64,000 bases of DNA from Amorphoplanes friuliensis DSM 7358. GTDB lineage: Bacteria; Actinomycetota; Actinomycetes; Mycobacteriales; Micromonosporaceae. This document shows, piece by piece, positions 16,424 through 23,842 of the stretch (positions within the stretch are counted from its first letter, which is position 1; each line of letters begins with the position of its first letter). The position numbers and the translations under genes are program-made. The DNA lies in assembly GCF_000494755.1 (NCBI RefSeq), contig NC_022657.1, positions 3,324,001 to 3,388,000 on the forward strand, read 5' to 3'. The notes under the pieces are model-generated. The model was given only the letters and a program-made list of their open reading frames with translations. It made no database searches and was not told the origin of the DNA.

Positions 16424-17362
16424 CTAAGCGACGAGAGGCTTGAGGGCGGCGCCGACCTGGGCGACCATGCCCGGGCGGTGGCCGTTGCGGATCAGGTTGA
16501 TGGTGATGCCGTCGATGCCGGCGCCGAGGATGTTTTCGTGGATCTGGTCGGCGACCTGGGCGGGCGTGCCGAGGAAGGCGCGGTTGCGGCGGTCTTCCGG
16601 GATGGTCTCGGCGAGTTCCTTGATCTCCTGGTCGTTCTCGCCGACCATGCCCATGACCAGGAAGCTGGTCGCCAGCGTGGCGGGGTCGCGGCCGATCTCC
16701 TCGCAGCGTTCGCGGAGGACGCCGACCTTGCGGGCCAGGTCGGCCACGTCGCAGATGATGTTCATGTGGTCGGCGAAGCGGGCCGCCAGGCGGAAGGTCT
16801 TCTGCTCGCCGCTGCCGCCCAGCATGATCGGGATGTCGGGGCGGACGCGCGGGTTGTTCATGGCGCCGCGGGCGGTGTACCACTTGCCGTCGAGGGTGCC
16901 CGGGTCGCCTTTGAGCATGGGTTCGATGATGGTCAGGGCTTCTTCGAGGCGTTCGAAGCGCTGGCCGAAGGTGCCGAACTCGAAGCCGTAGTCGTGGTGT
17001 TCGCGTTCGAACCAGCCGGCGCCGATGCCGAGGATGGCGCGGCCTTTCGAGACCACGTCCAAGGTGGTCACCGTCTTGGCCAGCAGGGCGGGATTCCGGT
17101 ACGTGTTCCCGGTGACCAGTGCGGACAACTGGACCGTCGACGTGAGGGACGCGAGGGCGCCGAGCGTCGTGTAGGACTCGAGCATGGCGTTCTCCGGCGC
17201 GCCGATGCCGGGCAGCTGGTAGAAGTGGTCCATCACCAGCACCGTGTCGAAGCCGGACGCCTCGGCCTCCTGGGCCTGCGCGGCGACCGTGGCGAAGGTG
17301 TCCTCGACGGGGATGCCGGGGTAGGTGAAGTTCGGAATCTGGTACCCGAGCCGAATGCTCAC
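16424..17362 (-). CDS. LLM-class F420-dependent oxidoreductase
   Basis: 312 residues from a GTG start at 17362, which has GGAGG four bases upstream; longer starts would extend into the divergent TetR promoter. Luciferase-like monooxygenase fold landmarks are IRLGYQIPNF at the N-terminus, VMDHFYQLPG, LVTGNTYRNPALLAKTVTTL and GRAILGIGAGWFEREH, and PIMLGGSG further on. This combination is typical of actinobacterial F420-using LLM proteins rather than FMN luciferases. It would reduce or oxidise an unknown small molecule with F420. It is divergent from a TetR gene that probably represses it. Confidence 0.87.
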   Translation of the reverse strand: MSIRLGYQIPNFTYPGIPVEDTFATVAAQAQEAEASGFDTVLVMDHFYQLPGIGAPENAMLESYTTLGALASLTSTVQLSALVTGNTYRNPALLAKTVTTLDVVSKGRAILGIGAGWFEREHHDYGFEFGTFGQRFERLEEALTIIEPMLKGDPGTLDGKWYTARGAMNNPRVRPDIPIMLGGSGEQKTFRLAARFADHMNIICDVADLARKVGVLRERCEEIGRDPATLATSFLVMGMVGENDQEIKELAETIPEDRRNRAFLGTPAQVADQIHENILGAGIDGITINLIRNGHRPGMVAQVGAALKPLVA

Positions 17363-17373
17363 AGTGCCTCCGC

Positions 17374-17409
17374 ATGTAAGAGGGCTATCACTTGGTAATG
17401 TAAGAGCCC
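17374..17409. promoter_or_regulatory. Direct repeats in LLM/TetR divergent promoter
   Basis: Two 12-mers, ATGTAAGAGGGC (17374-17385) and ATGTAAGAGCCC (17398-17409), occur 24 bp apart in the short region between the divergent LLM and TetR starts. GGGCT of the first also pairs with AGCCC of the second. They are the best candidates for the binding site of the TetR regulator. Confidence 0.45.
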
Positions 17410-17438
17410 ACTCACATGATGGCAAGCGGGGAGGCGGC

Positions 17439-18035
17439 GTGTCGGCGGACCGCGGTTACCACCACGGCGATCTGCGCGCCGCACTGATCGAGGCCAGCTT
17501 CGACCAGCTGGCCGACGGAGGGCTGGGACGCTTCTCGGTCGCCGCCGTCGCGCGCCGGCTCGAGGTCAGTTCAGCCGCCCCGTACCGGCACTTCGCGGAC
17601 CGGGATCACCTGCTCAGCGCGGTCTCGGGTGCTGCCGCGCGCAACCTGCGGGAGGCCGTGCTCGCCGCGGCCGACGCGGCGGGGAGCGACCCGGCGGGCC
17701 GTCTGGCCGCGGCCGCGGGCGCCTACGTCCGGTTCGTGACCCGTACGGGCGCGGGCTTCCACGTCATCTTCGCCGAAGAGCTCTACCAGATCCCCGACGA
17801 CGCCCGTCGCGAGCAGACCCGTGCGCTCATCTCCACGCTGCTCGACCTGGCAACGGAGGCCGGCGCCGCGTCGCACGACGAGGCGCTGCTGCTCGTCGAG
17901 GCGACGGTCGCCGTGGCCCACGGGTACGTGTCGCTGTTCGCGGACGGCTTTTTCGCCCGCAACGGCCGGACGCTCGACAGCATCGCGGCCCGCGCAACCG
18001 AAGCCGCGCACGCCCTGGTCCCCACCCGCAGTTAG
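17439..18035 (+). CDS. TetR-family transcriptional regulator
   Basis: 198 residues from a GTG at 17439 preceded by GGGAGG. The N-terminus YHHGDLRAALIEA and HTH FSVAAVARRLEVSSAAPYRHF are typical of the TetR subgroup with a WHG-type C-terminal domain. The C-terminal domain contains FHVIFAEELY. Located head-to-head with an F420-dependent oxidoreductase gene, it is probably that gene's local repressor. The in-frame ATG at 17325 would place the start inside the LLM gene and is not used. Confidence 0.88.
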   Translation: MSADRGYHHGDLRAALIEASFDQLADGGLGRFSVAAVARRLEVSSAAPYRHFADRDHLLSAVSGAAARNLREAVLAAADAAGSDPAGRLAAAAGAYVRFVTRTGAGFHVIFAEELYQIPDDARREQTRALISTLLDLATEAGAASHDEALLLVEATVAVAHGYVSLFADGFFARNGRTLDSIAARATEAAHALVPTRS

Positions 18036-18057
18036 CGCGTAGGTGCAGGCCTGCGTT

Positions 18058-18255
18058 CTAGCGCCGGGCGGCGGCGCGCTTGTCGCGGGTGTACTGCTTG
18101 CGGGCCTCGAGGTCGCGCTTCCACTGCTCGCGGGCGAAGGCGTCGGCGCCGTGGACCGCGTTGTCGGTCTGGGCGGGTCCGATGAAGGAGCGGAAGAACC
18201 AGCTGTCGAACGTGCGGTGGAACCAGCTCACGAACCGGTTCTGATCCTTCGGCAT
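18058..18255 (-). CDS. Small conserved hypothetical protein
   Basis: 65 residues (MPKDQNRFVSWFHRTFDSWF...), rich in aromatic residues at the N-terminus and in Lys/Arg at the C-terminus (EARKQYTRDKRAAARR). No signal peptide or clear membrane segment. The ATG at 18255 has GGAGG 7 nt upstream, a good ribosome site, which supports a real gene. A near-perfect 29-bp palindrome lies directly upstream of the ribosome site. I do not recognise a function. The amphipathic Phe/Trp-rich segment could associate with a membrane or a partner protein. Confidence 0.6.
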   Translation of the reverse strand: MPKDQNRFVSWFHRTFDSWFFRSFIGPAQTDNAVHGADAFAREQWKRDLEARKQYTRDKRAAARR

Positions 18256-18267
18256 GGCGAGACCTCC

Positions 18268-18296
18268 GTTGGTGTGCAAATCATTTGTACACCAAC
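18268..18296. promoter_or_regulatory. 29-bp near-perfect palindrome upstream of small gene
   Basis: Arms GTTGGTGTGCAAAT (18268-18281) and ATTTGTACACCAAC (18283-18296) match at 13 of 14 positions around a single central C. It begins about 12 nt upstream of the small gene's start codon, so it overlaps its ribosome-binding region, and about 150 nt upstream of the NRPS start. It has the look of a TetR- or PadR-type operator containing TTTGTACA. No regulator gene is adjacent. Confidence 0.6.
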
Positions 18297-18445
18297 TATC
18301 GGCAGGCAGGGAGGCCCTGTGAGCCGAATGACAGGGTGTCGGTCACCACGACGGCGAGATATGCCCGGTATCTGCGGTCACAAGGCCGTAACGTAGAGCG
18401 CTGTCCAGGACCCTGAGCCGTTGAGGTGAAGATGGTGCACGCCCG

Positions 18446-21400
18446 GTGACCGTGACGACCGATCTGCAGTTCGTTGCGCTCCCTCCGATCGGCACCACCG
18501 ACGTGGCGCCGGCAGTGTTCCGTTCCTCCTCCGCCCCGGCCCGCCGCACACTCGTCGACATCCTCGTCGACACCGTGCGCGCCTACACCGGTGTCGACGC
18601 GCTGGACAACGGCTCCACCCGGCTGACCTACCGCGAGCTGGCCGATGAGGTCGAGGCCGTGCGCGTCTCCCTCGCCGGGCACGGGATCGGCGTCGGTGAC
18701 CGGGTCGGCGTCCGGATCTCCTCCGGTACGACCGAGCTGTACGTGGCCATCCTCGGCATCCTCAGCGCCGGCGCCGCCTATGTGCCCGTCGACGCGGACG
18801 ACCCCGAGGAGCGCGCCGAACTCGTTTTCACCGAGGCCGGCGTCGCGGCGGTGCTCGGTGACGGGCTGTCGGTGTCGCTACGGCGTACGCCCGAGGGCCG
18901 GACCGGACGGCCCGGACCGGACGACGACGCCTGGATCATCTTCACCTCCGGCTCGACGGGCACCCCGAAGGGTGTTGCGGTCAGCCACGGCGCCGCGGCG
19001 GCCTTCGTCGACGCCGAGGCCGAGCTGTTCCTCGCCGGTGAGACCGCCGAGGCGATCGGCCCGCACGACCGCGTCCTGGCCGGCCTGTCGGTGGCCTTCG
19101 ACGCGTCCTGCGAGGAGATGTGGCTGGCCTGGCGGCACGGCGCCTGCCTGGTCCCGGCCGAGCGCTCCCTGGTCCGCAGCGGTGTCGATCTGGGCCCGTG
19201 GCTGGCCGAGCAGCGCATCTCCGTGGTGTCCACTGTGCCCACACTGGCCGCGCTGTGGCCGGTCGAGGCGCTGGACGAGGTCCGCCTGCTGATCTTCGGC
19301 GGCGAGGCCTGCCCGCCGGAGCTCGCGGAGCGCCTGGCCGTCGAGGGCCGCGAGGTCTGGAACACGTACGGCCCGACCGAGGCGACCGTGGTCGCGTGCG
19401 CCGCGCCGATGACCGGCCAGGGTCCGGTGCGCATCGGGCTGCCGCTCGCCGGCTGGGAGCTCGCCGTGGTCGATGCGGCCGGCGAGCCCGTCGCGATGGG
19501 CGAGACCGGTGAGCTCGTGATCGGTGGTGTGGGTCTCGCGCGCTACCTGGACCCGCAGAAGGACGCCGAGAAGTTCGCGCCGCTGCCGTCGCTGGGCTGG
19601 GAGCGGGCCTACCGCAGTGGTGACATCGTCAAGGCCGAGCCCGAGGGGCTGCTGTTCGTCGGTCGCGGTGACGAGCAGGTCAAGCTGGGCGGGCGCCGCA
19701 TCGAGCTCGGTGAGGTCGACGCCGCACTGCAGGCGCTGCCCGACGTCGTGGGCGCTGCCGCCGCCGTCAAGCGGACCGCCGCGGGCAATCAGCTTCTGGT
19801 CGGCTACGTAGTGCCGCGTGAGGGTGTCGACTTCGACGCCGCGGCAGCCGCGCTCCGGGTTCGTGAGCAGCTGCCGGCCGCGCTCGTGCCGTTGCTGGCC
19901 GTCGTGGAGGCGCTGCCGACCCGCACCTCCGGCAAGGTCGACCGGGCCGCGCTGCCCTGGCCGCTGGCCACCGCCCAGGACGCGGCCGGTGAGCTGACCG
20001 CGACCGAGGCGTGGCTGGCCGGCGGCTGGGAGGAGATCCTCGGCGTGCGCCCGTCCGAGGCGGGCGCCGACTTCTTCAACAACGGCGGCGGCAGCCTGAG
20101 CGCCGCGCAGCTGGTGGCCTGGATCCGGCGTGTGCACCCGCGCGTCTCGGTCGCCGACATCTACCTGCACCCGAGGCTGTCGCAGCTGGCGACGGTGCTC
20201 GACGCGCTCGGCACCACCGCGGTGACCCGGCGCGAGGTCCGGCCGACACCGCGGCGCACCGGACTGTTCCAGGCCGTGCTGATGCTGCCGATGCTCGCTC
20301 TCGTCGGGCTGCGCTGGCTGACCGTCCTGGCCGCGCTCGGCAACGTCGTCGCTCTGATCGTTCCCGCGCCGTGGGCGCCGTCCGTCTCCTGGTGGTGGGT
20401 GGCCGGTGGCTGGGCGCTGCTGTTCAGCCCGCTCGGCCGCATCGCCCTGGCCGCCGGGGGAGCGCGGTTGCTGCTGCGCGGTGTCCGCCCGGGCAACTAC
20501 CCGCGCGGTGGCAGCGTGCACGTCCGGCTGTGGGCCGCCGAGCGGCTCGCCGAGCTGACCGGCGCGACGGCCGTCGCCGGTGCCGCGTGGATGCTCACGT
20601 ACGCCCGGGCCCTCGGTGCTCAGGTCGGCCCGGACGTCAACCTGCACTCCGCGCCGCCCGTCACGGGCCTGCTCAAGCTGGGCCGCGGTGCCGCGATCGA
20701 GCCCGAGGTCGACCTGTCCGGTCACTGGGTCGACGGTGACATCGTGCGCATCGGCAAGGTGCGTGTCGGCGCCGGTGCCCGCGTCGGTTCGCGCAGCACG
20801 CTGATGCCCGGTGCCCGTGTCGGCAAGGGTTCGCGGATCGCCGCCGGCTCGACGGTGTCCGGTGCCGTCCCGGCCGGTCAGCGCTGGGCCGGCTCACCGG
20901 CGGCGCCTGCCGCCAAGGACCAGGCCGCCTGGCCCGCCCAGCGTCCGGTCCGGTCCCGCTTCCGGTCCCGTTTCTGGGCCCTCGCGTACGGCGTGACGGC
21001 ACAACTGCTCGGCCTCGTGCCCGTCGTGGCCGCCCTGCCCGGGCTCGCCCTGCTCGGCTGGACTCTCGCGTACCGGCCCGCCGCCGGTCCGGTGCTCGCG
21101 GCCGTGGCGGTGGCGACGATCGCCTACTTCGCCGGGTACGCGCTGATCGTGCTGGTCGCGGTCAGGCTGCTCAGCATCGGCCTGCGCGCCGGCTACCACC
21201 CCGTGCAGGGGCGGGTGGCCTGGCAGGTGTGGGCGACCGAGCGCCTGATGGGCATGGCCCGGGTCGGGCTGTTCCCGCTCTACGCCAGCCTCTTCACACC
21301 GGTGTGGCTGCGCCTGCTGGGCGCCAAGGTGGGCCGCGGTGTCGAGGCGTCCACGGTCCTGGCGCTCCCGGCGATGACCACGGTCGACGACGGGGCGTTC

Positions 21401-22357
21401 CTGGCCGACGACACGATGGTCGCCACGTACGAGCTGAGCCACGGGTGGCTGCGTGTCGCCCCGGCCCGCATCGGCAAGCAGGCGTTCCTCGGCAACTCCG
21501 GCATGGCCGCGCCCGGCCGGAACGTGCCCAAGCGCGGCCTGGTCGGCGTGCTGTCGTCGGCGCCGCGCAAGGCCAAGAAGGGCTCGTCGTGGCTCGGTGC
21601 GCCGCCGATGCCGCTGCGCCGGACCGTCGAGGCCGCCGACACCAGCCGCACCTTCGACCCGCCGCTGCGGCTCAAGCTCGCCCGGGCCACCATCGAGCTG
21701 TGCCGGATCATCCCCGTGATGATCGCCGCGGCGCTCGCCACCGCGGTCCTCGGTGCCCTCGCGGTCGTGTGGGAGCTCGCCGGAGGGTGGATGGCCGCGC
21801 TGGCCGCCGGACCGGTGATGCTGGCCGCGGCCCTGGTCGCCGCCCTGATCGCGACGGCCGCCAAGTGGCTGCTCGTCGGAAAGTTCCGGGTCGCCGACCG
21901 CGCGTTGTGGACGTCCTTCGTCTGGCGCAACGAGCTCGCCGACACCTTCGTCGAGGTGCTCGCGGCGCCGTGGCTGATGCGTTTTGCCGCCGGGACGCCG
22001 CTGCTCACGGCCTGGCTGCGGACCCTCGGTGCCAAGATCGGCCGGGGTGTGTGGCTGGAGACCTACTGGCTGCCGGAGTACGACCTGGTCCGTCTCGGTG
22101 ACGGCGCCACGGTGAACCGCGGTTGTGTGGTCCAGACCCACTTGTTCCATGATCGTGTCATGAGCATGGATCAGGTGACCCTCGGCGCGGGCGCCGCCCT
22201 GGGCCCGCACGGCATCGTCCTGCCCGGCGCCAGCATCGGCGCCCGGACCACCGTCGGCCCCGGTTCCCTGGTCACCCGCGGCGACGCGGTCCCCGAGGAC
22301 AGCCGCTGGCTCGGCAACCCCATCGCGACCTGGCCCGCGCCGGCTGCTCGAGCGTGA
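18446..22357 (+). CDS. Pls/PosA-type membrane non-ribosomal peptide synthetase
   Basis: 1303 residues. Adenylation domain at about residues 30-515 with A3 FTSGSTGTPKG, FDASCEEMW (the conserved Asp that binds an alpha-amino group), A5 NTYGPTEAT, A7 YRSGD, A8 GRGDEQVKLGGRRIELGEVD and A10 TSGKVDRAAL. A carrier domain follows with phosphopantetheine Ser550 in NNGGGSLSAAQL. The remainder has three pairs of transmembrane helices alternating with soluble domains containing left-handed beta-helix-type repeats. This order (A-T-membrane-tandem C-like) is that of epsilon-poly-lysine synthetase and relatives; no classical condensation or thioesterase domain exists. Product and substrate amino acid are not determined. 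GTG start at 18446; a second GTG two codons later is possible. Confidence 0.88.
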   Translation: MTVTTDLQFVALPPIGTTDVAPAVFRSSSAPARRTLVDILVDTVRAYTGVDALDNGSTRLTYRELADEVEAVRVSLAGHGIGVGDRVGVRISSGTTELYVAILGILSAGAAYVPVDADDPEERAELVFTEAGVAAVLGDGLSVSLRRTPEGRTGRPGPDDDAWIIFTSGSTGTPKGVAVSHGAAAAFVDAEAELFLAGETAEAIGPHDRVLAGLSVAFDASCEEMWLAWRHGACLVPAERSLVRSGVDLGPWLAEQRISVVSTVPTLAALWPVEALDEVRLLIFGGEACPPELAERLAVEGREVWNTYGPTEATVVACAAPMTGQGPVRIGLPLAGWELAVVDAAGEPVAMGETGELVIGGVGLARYLDPQKDAEKFAPLPSLGWERAYRSGDIVKAEPEGLLFVGRGDEQVKLGGRRIELGEVDAALQALPDVVGAAAAVKRTAAGNQLLVGYVVPREGVDFDAAAAALRVREQLPAALVPLLAVVEALPTRTSGKVDRAALPWPLATAQDAAGELTATEAWLAGGWEEILGVRPSEAGADFFNNGGGSLSAAQLVAWIRRVHPRVSVADIYLHPRLSQLATVLDALGTTAVTRREVRPTPRRTGLFQAVLMLPMLALVGLRWLTVLAALGNVVALIVPAPWAPSVSWWWVAGGWALLFSPLGRIALAAGGARLLLRGVRPGNYPRGGSVHVRLWAAERLAELTGATAVAGAAWMLTYARALGAQVGPDVNLHSAPPVTGLLKLGRGAAIEPEVDLSGHWVDGDIVRIGKVRVGAGARVGSRSTLMPGARVGKGSRIAAGSTVSGAVPAGQRWAGSPAAPAAKDQAAWPAQRPVRSRFRSRFWALAYGVTAQLLGLVPVVAALPGLALLGWTLAYRPAAGPVLAAVAVATIAYFAGYALIVLVAVRLLSIGLRAGYHPVQGRVAWQVWATERLMGMARVGLFPLYASLFTPVWLRLLGAKVGRGVEASTVLALPAMTTVDDGAFLADDTMVATYELSHGWLRVAPARIGKQAFLGNSGMAAPGRNVPKRGLVGVLSSAPRKAKKGSSWLGAPPMPLRRTVEAADTSRTFDPPLRLKLARATIELCRIIPVMIAAALATAVLGALAVVWELAGGWMAALAAGPVMLAAALVAALIATAAKWLLVGKFRVADRALWTSFVWRNELADTFVEVLAAPWLMRFAAGTPLLTAWLRTLGAKIGRGVWLETYWLPEYDLVRLGDGATVNRGCVVQTHLFHDRVMSMDQVTLGAGAALGPHGIVLPGASIGARTTVGPGSLVTRGDAVPEDSRWLGNPIATWPAPAARA

Positions 22358-23679
22358 CCCCGAAGGCGCCTGCGAACGGTGCCGACCGTTCGACCGACTC
22401 CTACCTTCCGGGGCACGGCAACGGCGGCTACCGGGTGCTGCACTACGACCTCGATCTGGACTACCGGGTCCTGTCCAACCGTCTCGCCGGCCGGGCCACC
22501 CTCACCGCGACGGCCACCCAGTCGCTGTCGCGGTTCACGGTCGACCTGGGCCGCCTGCGGATCCAGGACATCCGGGTGGACGGCCGGCCGGCGAAGTACG
22601 TCCACCGCCCGGACAAGGTCCAGATCAGACCCGAGCGTCCGATCCACGCCGGGGACACCTTCCGGGTCGACATCCGGTACGCGGGGAAGCCCGTGCCCGT
22701 CTCCGGCCGCTGGGGTGACCTCGGGTGGGACGAGCTGACCGACGGGGTGCTCGTCGCCAGCCAGCCGAACGGGTCACCGTCGTGGTTCCCGTGCAACGAC
22801 CAGCCCGCGGACAAGGCCGCCTTCCGGGTGGCGATCACGACGTCCTCGGCGTACACGGTGCTGGTGACCGGTGACCTGGTCTCCCGCCGCCGGGGTCCGG
22901 GGAGCACGACCTGGGTCTACGAGCGCCTCGAACCCACCTCGCCCTATCTGATGAGCGTCCAGATCGGACGGTACGAGCTGGTCGACCTGTCCGTCGGGGG
23001 AGTGGTCCAGCGCGCCGCGATCCCGCCCGCCGTCCGCACGCGGTTCGCCCACGATTTCGGCCGGCACGGTCAGATCATGGAGACGATGCAGCGCTTCTTC
23101 GGGCCGTACCCGTTCCGGGAGTACATGGTCGTGGTCGCCGACGACGACCTCGACGACCCGGTCGAGGCGCAGGGCATGGCCATCTTCGGCAAGAACCACG
23201 TCGACGGGCGGCGCACCCACGAGCGGCTCGTCGCGCACGAGCTGGCCCATCAGTGGTTCGGCAACAGCCTCACGGTTGCCGACTGGCGGCACATCTGGCT
23301 CAACGAGGGTTTTGCCACCTACGCCGAGTGGCTGTGGTCCGGCGTCGGCGGCGAGTTGTCGGCGGACGCGCTGGCGGTCCACTGGTACACCCGCATCGCC
23401 GCGCGCCCGGCGGACGTCGTGGTGGCCGATCCCGGCATCGCCCGGATGTTCGACCCGCTGGTCTACAAGCGGGGTGCGCTCACGCTGCACGCCCTGCGCA
23501 AAAAGATCGGCGACGAGTCGTTCTTCGCCTGCCTGCGGTCCTGGGTGGCCGAACATCAGCACGCCACCGTGACCACCGAGCAGTTCCGCGAGCACGCGCA
23601 GCGCTTCGCCCGGGAGCCTCTGGACGCCCTGTTCACCGCCTGGCTCGACCGCGCCGCCCTGCCTCCGCTACCTCGCTAG
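22354..23679 (+). CDS. M1-family zinc aminopeptidase
   Basis: 441 residues, without an obvious signal peptide. The zinc site HELAHQWFGN (His295, Glu296, His299) is followed 18 residues later by NEGFATY supplying Glu318, the M1 HExxH-X18-E arrangement. The usual GAMEN-type substrate motif is replaced by EAQGMAIFG near residue 271, as in the shorter bacterial M1 branch. The GTG start at 22354 overlaps the NRPS stop codon (GTGA), so translation is coupled. Coupling suggests a job tied to the NRPS product, either trimming or degrading it for self-protection; epsilon-poly-lysine producers are known to have zinc aminopeptidases that degrade the polymer. This link is inference. Confidence 0.88.
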   Translation: MTPKAPANGADRSTDSYLPGHGNGGYRVLHYDLDLDYRVLSNRLAGRATLTATATQSLSRFTVDLGRLRIQDIRVDGRPAKYVHRPDKVQIRPERPIHAGDTFRVDIRYAGKPVPVSGRWGDLGWDELTDGVLVASQPNGSPSWFPCNDQPADKAAFRVAITTSSAYTVLVTGDLVSRRRGPGSTTWVYERLEPTSPYLMSVQIGRYELVDLSVGGVVQRAAIPPAVRTRFAHDFGRHGQIMETMQRFFGPYPFREYMVVVADDDLDDPVEAQGMAIFGKNHVDGRRTHERLVAHELAHQWFGNSLTVADWRHIWLNEGFATYAEWLWSGVGGELSADALAVHWYTRIAARPADVVVADPGIARMFDPLVYKRGALTLHALRKKIGDESFFACLRSWVAEHQHATVTTEQFREHAQRFAREPLDALFTAWLDRAALPPLPR

Positions 23680-23719
23680 AAGTCGTTTGTGGCCGGTTTC
23701 GGGGGACACGTCTCCGCAT

Positions 23720-23743
23720 ACTTTTGAATCCGACAACAAAAGT
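23720..23743. promoter_or_regulatory. Inverted repeat ACTTTTG-N10-CAAAAGT
   Basis: Perfect 7-bp arms 100 nt upstream of the start of the large PA14/DUF1080 exoprotein gene, in a locally AT-rich stretch. A further AACTTC copy lies just downstream (near 23760). This is a plausible operator; the binding protein is unknown. Confidence 0.4.
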
Positions 23744-23842
23744 TCTGCCTCAAACATTGAAACTTCTGTGTGGCCACTCGATAGTGGACCGTGATGTTCA
23801 TCTCCGGGAATTGAGCCGGTAACGCTCGCACGAAGGAGCAGC

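Noticed and set aside
18878..20725. Long minus-strand frame over the NRPS adenylation domain
   Set aside because: Shadow of the NRPS gene, with Arg/Gly/Gln-rich sequence and no domain.
18446..22357. A multi-module NRPS natural-product cluster
   Set aside because: There is a single A-T module with a membrane C-terminal part, no classical condensation or thioesterase domains, and no tailoring genes adjacent other than the M1 peptidase.
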